The translations under genes were made by a program, and so were the position numbers. From contig DASRIS010000054.1 of NCBI GenBank assembly GCA_035649895.1, positions 1 to 22,838 of the forward strand: 22,838 nucleotides of DNA, given 5' to 3'. This document shows, in pieces, positions 17,300 through 22,838 of this stretch. How positions within the stretch are numbered: position 1 is the stretch's first letter; each line of letters starts with the position of its first letter. Below the pieces are notes generated by a model. It ran no database searches. It saw nothing but the letters and a program-made list of their open reading frames with translations, and was not told the DNA's origin. This DNA is from DASSUC01 sp035649895. GTDB lineage: Bacteria; Actinomycetota; Actinomycetes; Mycobacteriales; Micromonosporaceae.

Positions 17300-18771
17300 T
17301 CGCCCTCGACCGCGAGCAGCCCCTGCGCCAGCAGCTGGCGGACCACGCCGCGCCACTCGGCCTCGCCCAGCTCGGTGCCGACACCGAACACGGTGAGCGA
17401 GTCGTGGCCGTACTGGGTGATCTTGTCGGTCTCGCGGCCCAGCAGGATGTCGATGCAGTGACCGGCGCCGAACCTCTGGTTGCGCTCGCGGTCGAGCCGG
17501 AGCACCGTCGACAGCAGCTTCTGCGCCGGGACCGTGCCGTCCCACGACTGCGGCGGCGCCAGGCAGGTGTCGCAGTTGCCGCACGCGGTGCTCTGCTGGC
17601 CAAGATACGCCAGCAGCTGGACCCGGCGGCACTGCACCGTCTCGCACAGGGCGAGCATGGCGTCGAGGTGGGCGGTGAGCACCCGGCGGCGGGCGGGGTC
17701 ACCGCCGGAGCTGTCGATCAGCTTGCGCTGCTGCACGACATCCTGCAGGCCGTAGGTGAGCCAGGCGGTCGACGGCAGGCCGTCGCGGCCGGCGCGCCCG
17801 GTCTCCTGGTAGTAGCCCTCGATCGACTTGGGCAGGTCGAGGTGCGCGACGAACCGTACGTCAGGCTTGTCGATGCCCATGCCGAAGGCGATCGTCGCGA
17901 CCATGAGCAGGCCGTCCTCGCGCAGGAAACGCTGCTGGTTGGCGGCCCGGGTGCGGTTGTCGAGCCCCGCGTGGTACGGCAGTGCCGGGACCCCGTTGCG
18001 CTCCAGGAGCTCGGCGGTCTTGTCGACGGATGCCCGTGACAGGCAGTAGACGATGCCGGCGTCGCCGGGGTGCTCGGTGCGCAGCAGGTCAAGCAGCTGC
18101 TTCCGCGGCTCCTTCTTCGCCACGATCCGGTACTGGATGTTCGGCCGGTCGAAGCTGTCCACGAAGTGACGGGCATTCTCAAGACCGAGCCGGGACGCGA
18201 TCTCCGCGCGGGTGGCGGGCGTCGCCGTTGCGGTCAGGGCGATCCGGGGTACGGCCGGCCAGCGCTCGTGGAGCATGGACAGGGCGAGGTAGTCCGGCCG
18301 GAAGTCGTGGCCCCACTGGGCAACGCAGTGTGCCTCGTCGATGGCGAACAGCGCGATCGTCCCGCGGTCGAGCAGCCGGATGGTGGCCGCTGACCCCAGC
18401 GCTTCAGGCGCCAGGTACAGCAGGTCGAGCTCACCGGCGACGAACGCCGACTCGACCCGGCGGCGGGCGTCGAGGTCCAGCGTGGAGTTGAGGAACCCGG
18501 CCCGCACGCCAAGGGTCGTCAAGGCGTCGACCTGGTCCTGCATCAGCGCGATGAGTGGCGAGATGACGACCGCGACCCCGTCCCGGACCAGCGCGGGGAT
18601 CTGGTAGCACAGCGACTTGCCGCCACCGGTCGGCATGAGCACGAGGGCGTCGCCACCGCCGATGACCTGGTCGATGATCTCCTGCTGGCACCCCCGGAAG
18701 CTGTCATAGCCGAAGACCCGGCGGAGCACCTGCAACGCCTCGCCGGTCCGCTGGTCGGTGAGAAAGGCCAC
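16882..18771 (-). CDS. recQ: ATP-dependent DNA helicase RecQ
   Basis: 3'-5' superfamily 2 helicase of 629 residues for recombination and fork repair. Motifs: Walker A MPTGGGKSLCYQ (46-57), ISPLIALMQDQV (70-81), DEAHCVAQWGHDFRPDY (145-161, DEAH plus the RecQ aromatic loop), LTATATP (179-185), IAFGMGIDKPDVRFV (294-308) and YYQETGRAGRDG (320-331, arginine fingers). Zinc-binding-type cysteines include C381, C397, C400 and C403. A winged-helix region (about 410-512), an Ala/Ser/Pro-rich linker (515-555) and an HRDC domain (about 555-629, SRINGIGEHKLAKYG) follow. The GTG at 18771 sits 6 nt after TAGGAT with no Shine-Dalgarno. The 3' end overlaps the antisense PAP2 frame. Confidence 0.97.
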   Translation of the reverse strand: MAFLTDQRTGEALQVLRRVFGYDSFRGCQQEIIDQVIGGGDALVLMPTGGGKSLCYQIPALVRDGVAVVISPLIALMQDQVDALTTLGVRAGFLNSTLDLDARRRVESAFVAGELDLLYLAPEALGSAATIRLLDRGTIALFAIDEAHCVAQWGHDFRPDYLALSMLHERWPAVPRIALTATATPATRAEIASRLGLENARHFVDSFDRPNIQYRIVAKKEPRKQLLDLLRTEHPGDAGIVYCLSRASVDKTAELLERNGVPALPYHAGLDNRTRAANQQRFLREDGLLMVATIAFGMGIDKPDVRFVAHLDLPKSIEGYYQETGRAGRDGLPSTAWLTYGLQDVVQQRKLIDSSGGDPARRRVLTAHLDAMLALCETVQCRRVQLLAYLGQQSTACGNCDTCLAPPQSWDGTVPAQKLLSTVLRLDRERNQRFGAGHCIDILLGRETDKITQYGHDSLTVFGVGTELGEAEWRGVVRQLLAQGLLAVEGDYGTLALTESSGEVLSRARQVMLRREPARPPSASRTPRGAGAAASSGPASSGAAAPPAGAVSAAELSPAALAVFERLRAWRAEAARDQGVPAYVIFHDSTLRQIAAECPSTLDAVSRINGIGEHKLAKYGQQVLDILAE

Positions 18772-18777
18772 CCCGGG

Positions 18778-18783
18778 ATCCTA
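18778..18783 (-). promoter_or_regulatory. Putative -10 (TAGGAT) for leaderless recQ mRNA
   Basis: TAGGAT on the minus strand, close to the actinomycete consensus, ends 6 nt before the GTG at 18771. This is the clearest leaderless arrangement in the window. Confidence 0.5.
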
Positions 18784-18849
18784 CGAGGTACCTGGGCCCC
18801 GGGCAGGCGGGTCGGCCCCGCGCCCATGGACAAAGCTACGGCTCTGAGA

Positions 18850-19233
18850 CTAGGGATCTCGGTCTTCGCTGCCGAGGCGAAGTACCTCAGCGATCTCCTC
18901 GACAGTGTCGAGCGCGCCCGAGGCGACTGCCATGACGAGCTCGTAGGCGGCATCGTTGGTCAGCGTGAGCCGGCGGCCGTTGACACCGCAGAAGGCGAGC
19001 AGACCTGCCAGTGCGAGCCGCTTGTTGTCATCAACGAGGGCGTGGTTGCGAGCGAGCGAGTGGAGCAGCGCGGCGGCCTTCTGGTCGAGCGTGGAATAGG
19101 CGTCATGGCCGAAGGCGCTCGCCTGTGGCCGGGCGAGGGCCGACTCGAGCAGGCCGTAGTCCCGGACCTTGGCATCCGCGCCGAGCACCCGCTCAGCGAC
19201 GCGCAACAGATCCGGCAGCGTCAGGTAGATCAC
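18850..19233 (-). CDS. doc: Doc-type (Fic-fold) toxin of a toxin-antitoxin pair
   Basis: Protein of 127 residues, the usual Doc length. The Fic-fold motif is HALVDDNKRLAL (64-75), with His64, Asp68, Asn70, Lys71 and Arg72. The NKR in place of the Fic GNGR is the Doc variant; phage P1 Doc is known to phosphorylate elongation factor Tu and stop translation. YLTLPDLLRVAERVLG (3-18) and VRDYGLLESALARPQASAFG (23-42) are the typical N-terminal Doc elements. The GTG at 19233 overlaps the antitoxin stop (GTGA), so the two are co-translated. All key residues are present, so it should be active unless neutralised. Confidence 0.93.
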   Translation of the reverse strand: MIYLTLPDLLRVAERVLGADAKVRDYGLLESALARPQASAFGHDAYSTLDQKAAALLHSLARNHALVDDNKRLALAGLLAFCGVNGRRLTLTNDAAYELVMAVASGALDTVEEIAEVLRLGSEDRDP

Positions 19234-19358
19234 TCGCCGAGCCGCCGCAGCGCCTCGGCGTACCGCGGGATCTCCTCATCCAGGACCCGGTCGAGCAGCT
19301 CGGCGCGGCTGTGGTGGTCGATGTACTCGCGAATGGCTGTGCGCGCGACCTCCTGCAT
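19230..19358 (-). CDS. Short antitoxin partner of Doc, N-terminally truncated ribbon-helix-helix type
   Basis: Forty-two residues from the ATG at 19358 (MQEVARTAIREYIDHH ... EIPRYAEALRRLGE). SMQEVARTAIREYI is the conserved second-helix region of actinomycete Doc-associated antitoxins, which normally start about 25-30 residues earlier with a beta-strand and first helix. In this frame the recognisable homology continues upstream (RAALERRS) only to a TGA 12 codons before the ATG. No ATG or GTG lies between the two, so the DNA-binding beta-strand is missing. The C-terminal half, which usually binds the toxin, is complete. Only a distant GGAG (9 nt) precedes the ATG. It overlaps doc by 4 bp. The antitoxin role rests on position and the tail sequence. 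Confidence 0.65.
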   Translation of the reverse strand: MQEVARTAIREYIDHHSRAELLDRVLDEEIPRYAEALRRLGE

Positions 19359-19501
19359 CGAGCGCCGCTCCAGGGCGGCTCGGCAGTCGTGACGTCAGTC
19401 TGCGGCGAGGTCCGGCAGCGCTGTCCAGCCCCAGAAGACTCGCTTCACGCGAGTTGGCCTCGCGGCTCCGAAGCCAGGCGAGGATGGCTGTCCTACCGAG
19501 G

Positions 19502-20167
19502 TCAGGCGTTCGGCACGCCGGCCCGCTCCAGCCGCGGTCCTAGCACCTGGGCCTGCTTGACGTGCGCGTCCTCGACAGCGTCTGGCGTCGGCACCTGGTA
19601 GGTCGCGAGCGGCTGCAACCAGTCGCGGGGAAGGAAGGCCCGGCCGGGGTCGCCTACGAGCACGCGGGCGCCGCGCGCCGCGACACGCTCCAGGAACCGC
19701 TGTACGCGGATGGCCATCTCCTTGGAGTAGAAGACGTCCCCGGCGAGGACGACCTCGGCGGCTGCACCGTCGCCGTCGAGCAGGTCAGCCCCGCTGGTAG
19801 TGACCACCACGCCGTTGGTATGGGCGTTGAGCGTGGTCGCGCGCTGCGCGTACGGGTCGATGTCGTTGGCCTGGACGCTGGCCGCACCGGCCATGGCCGC
19901 GGCGATCGCCGCCTGGCCACACCCGGCGGCCAGGTCAAGAACCCTCAGGCCACGGACGGTTTCCGGGTGGTCCAGCACGTAGCGCGCAAGAGCCTGGCCG
20001 CCGACCCAGGCAGAGGCCCAGAACGGCGGCGGCAGCGCCTGGCCCGCCTCAGCCTCCAGCCGGGCCCAGAGGATGATGGCGTCCTCGGCGAGGTGCAGGC
20101 GCAGCTCGGGGACGAAGGGCACCTCGATGAGGCGGACCTGGTCGAGGCCGACCTCGCCGGTTGCCAT
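19502..20167 (-). CDS. SAM-dependent methyltransferase, METTL20/ETFB-lysine-methyltransferase-like
   Basis: Class I methyltransferase of 221 residues. The ATG at 20167 has AAGGAG 6 nt upstream; a longer open frame to 20302 is rejected. Features match the ETFB lysine methyltransferase (METTL20) group: PFWASAWVGGQALARYVLDH (48-67), VRGLRVLDLAAGCGQAAIAA (71-90, SAM loop), ANDIDPYAQRATTLNAHTNG (100-119), AGDVFY (142-147, the DxFY catalytic segment) and VLVGDPGRAFLP (169-180). Known members methylate lysines of electron-transfer flavoprotein beta and, in bacteria, also ribosomal protein L7/L12. No etf gene is in the window. A loose annotation as nicotinamide N-methyltransferase-like is an alternative. 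Confidence 0.85.
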   Translation of the reverse strand: MATGEVGLDQVRLIEVPFVPELRLHLAEDAIILWARLEAEAGQALPPPFWASAWVGGQALARYVLDHPETVRGLRVLDLAAGCGQAAIAAAMAGAASVQANDIDPYAQRATTLNAHTNGVVVTTSGADLLDGDGAAAEVVLAGDVFYSKEMAIRVQRFLERVAARGARVLVGDPGRAFLPRDWLQPLATYQVPTPDAVEDAHVKQAQVLGPRLERAGVPNA

Positions 20168-20638
20168 GCGCGTCTCCTTCACAGTGCGGCGTCGCGCGTC
20201 CACGTCGCGGACCGGTGGTCGTTGCGCGTCCGCGTCGCGGACCGGTGCCAGCCCGACCGCCGCGCACCCGACAACCTTAGGTCGTCGGTCAAGCGGTGCC
20301 ATTCTCCGGCCCGGCCATGCGCAAGATCAACCAGGTACGGCCCCTGCCTGGCCGACCGCCTCGGCGGCCCATCCGACCGCGCACCCGACTGCGGCACCCG
20401 ATGATCTCGGGCCATCATCCATCGGCGCGCCCGGTTCGCACTGTCCCGCTGGCCCGCCTCTCAAGATCGCGAACGCAGCAACGGATGTGCAGCAAAACGG
20501 CACAAACGGCGTCCGCGGTCGCAATCTTGGTGGTGGTACAGCCCGTGGCGGGGGGGAGCGTCCAAAATGCACTATGCGGCAGTGGGGCTATGAGCGGCCC
20601 GAGCCCCTGGCTTATGCGATCTCTGTGCCGGCGTACGG
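20168..20638. other. 471-bp gene-free region between gltD and methyltransferase gene
   Basis: No ORF with coding character fits here. It holds a 30-bp-period direct repeat (20194-20247) just upstream of the methyltransferase. A looser direct repeat around GCACCCGAC occurs near 20253-20272 and 20372-20390. It should contain the methyltransferase promoter and possibly the gltD terminator. No hairpin with T-run is evident. Confidence 0.5.
20194..20247. repeat. Two 24-bp direct repeats, period 30, upstream of methyltransferase gene
   Basis: Copies at 20194-20217 and 20224-20247 differ at one base (A20202 versus G20232). The core GTCGCGGACCGGTG occurs in both. The pair lies 27-80 bp upstream of the methyltransferase ATG. 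Paired regulator sites about three helical turns apart are possible. Confidence 0.75.
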
Positions 20639-20647
20639 TCACCGTAC
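20633..20647. terminator. 15-bp palindrome across the gltD stop codon
   Basis: GTACGGT-c-ACCGTAC is a perfect inverted repeat over the gltD stop. The 9-bp GTACGGTCA also recurs directly at 20644-20652. There is no T-run, so a terminator role is weak; a chance palindrome or binding site is equally possible. Confidence 0.2.
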
Positions 20648-22162
20648 GGTCAGAGGGGCCGATGCCGGGGTCACCGGGGCCGGCAGGTGACCGGCGCCGC
20701 CCAGGTACGCGTGGATGCTCGCGGCGGCGGCGCGCCCCTCGGCGATCGCCCACACCACAAGGGACGCTCCCCGATGCATGTCCCCGGCCACGAAGACACC
20801 GCCGGCGCGGGTCTGCCAGTCCGGTCCACACTCGACCGTCCCCCGCCCGGTCGGGACGATGCCAAGCTGGGCCAGCGCCTGGTCGGCGTCGGTCCCGTCG
20901 AAGCCGATCGCGAGCAGCACGAGGTCGGCGGCCAGCTCCCGCTCGGTGCCTGGAACCGGCGTGACCACCCGCCCCGCCCCCGCACCGGTGACTGTCACCT
21001 CGACCACCCGTACCGCTCGGACCCGGCCCCGACCGTCGTCCACAAAGGACCGTACGGCGACCGCGAACTCGCGCTGCCCGCCCTCCTCGTGGGCCGGGTA
21101 GGTGCGCAGGACCCAGGGCCAGGTTGGCCACGGGTTCCGGCCGGTGTCCCGGGTCGCCGGCGGGTGGGGGTAGATGTCCAGCTGGGTAACTGAGGCCGCC
21201 CTCTGCCGGTGGGCCACGCCCAGGCAGTCCGCGGCGGTGTCGCCCCCACCGATGATCACCACGTGCGCTCCGGCGGCGTCGACTGCGGGGGCCAGAACCC
21301 GGCCAGCGGCTCCACCCTCGACGCCCTCGACCGGAACCCCGCCGGCGGCCACCCGGTTGGCGACCACCCGGTTGGCGCCGACCAGGTGCTCCATGGCCAG
21401 GTGGACGCCGGCCAGCTGCCGCCCGGGCGTACCCGGAATGTCGCGTCCCCGTAGCGCGCCGCACGCGAGCAGCACCGCGTCGTGGCCGGTGCGCAGCTCG
21501 GCGGCGGAGACGTCGACACCGACATCCACCCCGGTCTGGAACCGCACGCCCTCACCGCGCAGCTGGTCCAGCCGCCGGTCGAGGTGGCGCTTCTCGAGCT
21601 TGAAGTCGGGGATGCCGTAGCGCAGCAGGCCGCCCGGCGCGTCGTCGCGCTCGTACACGGTGACCTGGTGGCCGGCGCGGGCGAGCTGCTGGGCGGCGGC
21701 GAGGCCGGCGGGTCCGGAGCCGACAACCGCGACGCTGCGGCCGGACGGGTCGGCGGCCGGCAGTGGCGTGAAAGGCGCCCGGTCGGCGATCTCGACCTCG
21801 ATCTGCTTGATCGTCACGGCCTGGTCGTCGCCGCTGATGCTGAGTACGCAGGCGGCCTCACACGGCGCTGGGCAGAGCCGGCCGGTCAGCTCGGGGAAGT
21901 TGTTCGTGGCGTGGAGCACCTCGGCGGCGGCGGCCCAGCTGGCGGTGCGGACCAGGTCGTTCCAGTCCGGGATGCGGTTGCCGAGCGGGCAGGCGCCGTG
22001 GCAGAAGGGGATCCCGCAGTCCATGCAGCGACCGGCCTGCTGGTGCACCAGCCCCTCGGGCGCGGGGCCGTAGACCTCCCGCCAGTCGCGTAGCCGCACC
22101 GGGACAGGGCGGCGGGGTGGCAGGGCCCGCGGGTGCCGCAGGAAGCCGGTCGGGTCAGGCAC
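20639..22162 (-). CDS. gltD: Glutamate synthase (NADPH) small subunit
   Basis: FAD-dependent, iron-sulfur reductase subunit of 507 residues that feeds NADPH electrons to GltB for glutamate synthesis from glutamine and 2-oxoglutarate. The GTG at 22162 has GGAGG 6 nt upstream and overlaps the gltB stop by 8 bp. Cysteine clusters lie at 46-58 (CMDCGIPFCHGAC) and 97-105 (CPAPCEAAC). FAD site: VAVVGSGPAGLAAAQ (144-158). LLRYGIPDFKLEK (179-191) is the family signature. NADPH site: VVIIGGGDTAADC (301-313), and C-terminal GVFVAGDMHRG (455-465). An insertion around 263-299, including a duplicated ANRV, makes it longer than E. coli GltD. The enzyme is cytoplasmic. Confidence 0.97.
   Translation of the reverse strand: MPDPTGFLRHPRALPPRRPVPVRLRDWREVYGPAPEGLVHQQAGRCMDCGIPFCHGACPLGNRIPDWNDLVRTASWAAAAEVLHATNNFPELTGRLCPAPCEAACVLSISGDDQAVTIKQIEVEIADRAPFTPLPAADPSGRSVAVVGSGPAGLAAAQQLARAGHQVTVYERDDAPGGLLRYGIPDFKLEKRHLDRRLDQLRGEGVRFQTGVDVGVDVSAAELRTGHDAVLLACGALRGRDIPGTPGRQLAGVHLAMEHLVGANRVVANRVAAGGVPVEGVEGGAAGRVLAPAVDAAGAHVVIIGGGDTAADCLGVAHRQRAASVTQLDIYPHPPATRDTGRNPWPTWPWVLRTYPAHEEGGQREFAVAVRSFVDDGRGRVRAVRVVEVTVTGAGAGRVVTPVPGTERELAADLVLLAIGFDGTDADQALAQLGIVPTGRGTVECGPDWQTRAGGVFVAGDMHRGASLVVWAIAEGRAAAASIHAYLGGAGHLPAPVTPASAPLTVR
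21349..21377. repeat. 15-bp-period tandem repeat inside gltD
   Basis: Identical 14-bp copies at 21349-21362 and 21364-21377 give the duplicated VANRV/ANRV in a loop ahead of the NADPH site. The frame is kept. Confidence 0.75.
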
Positions 22163-22838
22163 GCGACACCTCCAGATCCGCTGATAGAGCAGCGAGCGCC
22201 CTCCGGTAGTCGCGCGGGACGACCGCGGTGAGCTCGGCCACCGCCGCCGGCCAGCGGGCGAGCAGCTGTCCGGCGACCGCCGAGCCGGTCTCGGTCCGGT
22301 GCCGCTCCAGCAGCTCCCGCAGCCCCGGCTCGCCGGCCGGTGGGACCCCGACCAGGTCGACCAGCTCCCGGTTGACCTTGCCGGGGTCGAGCCGCCACAC
22401 GTACGCCATCCCGCCGGACATGCCGGCGGCCAGGTTGCGCCCGGTCGGCCCGAGCACCACCACCGTGCCACCGGTCATGTACTCGCAGCCATGGTCGCCG
22501 ACGCCCTCCACCACCGCCACCGCGCCGGAGTTGCGCACCGCGAACCGCTCGCCCACCTGGCCGCGGCAGAACAGCTCGCCGCTGGTGGCGCCGTACAGGA
22601 TGGTGTTGCCGGCGATGACCTGCTCCTCGGCGGCGAAGCGCGCCGCGGGCGCCGGCCGCAGGATGAGCCGGCCGCCCGACAGGCCCTTGCCCACGTAGTC
22701 GTTGGCGTCGCCGAACAGGCGCAGGGTGACCCCCCGCGGCACGAACGCGCCGAAGGACTGGCCGGCGGTGCCGTGCAGGGTGACGTCGATGGTGCCGTCG
22801 GGCAGTCCCGCACCGCCGAAGCGGCGGACGACCTCCCC
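22155..22838 (-). CDS. gltB: Glutamate synthase large subunit, C-terminal part (5' end outside window)
   Basis: The visible 227 residues are the C-terminal GXGXG beta-helix domain of the GOGAT large subunit, which packs the glutaminase and FMN domains. Diagnostic stretches: TAGQSFGAFVPRGVTLRL, GDANDYVGKGLSGGRLIL, IAGNTILYGATSGELFCRGQ, HGCEYMTGGTVVVLGPTG and NLAAGMSGGMAYV. The glutaminase and FMN/[3Fe-4S] parts lie outside. The stop at 22155 overlaps the gltD start by 8 bp, so gltB-gltD form one operon read leftwards. Confidence 0.97.
   Translation of the reverse strand, partial: GEVVRRFGGAGLPDGTIDVTLHGTAGQSFGAFVPRGVTLRLFGDANDYVGKGLSGGRLILRPAPAARFAAEEQVIAGNTILYGATSGELFCRGQVGERFAVRNSGAVAVVEGVGDHGCEYMTGGTVVVLGPTGRNLAAGMSGGMAYVWRLDPGKVNRELVDLVGVPPAGEPGLRELLERHRTETGSAVAGQLLARWPAAVAELTAVVPRDYRRALAALSADLEVSRA

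Noticed and set aside
20168..20302. Extension of the methyltransferase frame to 20302
   Set aside because: The extension is encoded by the 30-bp direct repeats; ATG 20167 has AAGGAG at 6 nt.
20296..20964. 222-residue plus-strand frame entering gltD antisense
   Set aside because: It is Arg/Pro/Ser-rich with no recognisable fold and is mostly opposite gltD.

Overview
The window is about 70% G+C, with many GTG starts and strong third-position GC bias. Gene types include an F420-type luciferase-like oxidoreductase, a two-gene glutamate synthase and several lipoprotein transport binding proteins. This points to a high-GC actinomycete, probably of the Micromonosporaceae or a neighbouring family. 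That assignment is inferred from style and gene content, not from a marker gene.

Layout. 1-1006 (-): cut-off lipoprotein of a LivK-type amino-acid ABC transporter, divergent from a PucR-family regulator (1486-2736, +), which is followed by an aromatic-L-amino-acid-type PLP decarboxylase (2801-4264, +). 4269-6986 (-): a tightly overlapping SsuABC-type importer cassette (binding lipoprotein, ATPase, permease). 7072-9359 (-): pyruvate kinase, with acyl-CoA thioesterase II translationally coupled downstream. 9509-9811 (+): a small two-helix membrane protein. 9759-10709 (-): an unrecognised protein with a C-terminal membrane anchor. 10888-13256 (+): an XRE-type DNA-binding protein with a large uncharacterised C-terminal domain, overlapping by ATGA a GT-A-like glycosyltransferase. 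13151-15481 (-): GNAT acetyltransferase, LLM-class oxidoreductase and a pyridoxamine-phosphate-oxidase-like split-barrel protein. 15965-17299 (+): a PAP2 membrane phosphatase whose reading frame runs on through the antisense of recQ. 16882-18771 (-): recQ. 18850-19358 (-): a Doc-type toxin with a very short antitoxin. 19502-20167 (-): a METTL20/ETFB-lysine-methyltransferase-like enzyme. 20639-22838 (-): gltD and the 3' end of gltB.

The order LivK ... pyk ... gltD-gltB resembles a core arrangement I recall from other actinomycetes such as Streptomyces coelicolor. The decarboxylase and Ssu-type block on one side of pyk, and the 9.5-20.6 kb block on the other, look like accessory DNA set into that backbone. 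The most interesting unknown is the module at 9.76-13.26 kb: XRE-sensor plus glycosyltransferase, with a divergent membrane-anchored protein.

Two other themes stand out. At least six genes have a TANNNT hexamer 6-8 nt before an ATG or GTG and no good Shine-Dalgarno, which suggests leaderless mRNAs. Several intergenic stretches carry perfect palindromes or short tandem repeats. No tRNA, rRNA, CRISPR array, transposase or integrase was seen.
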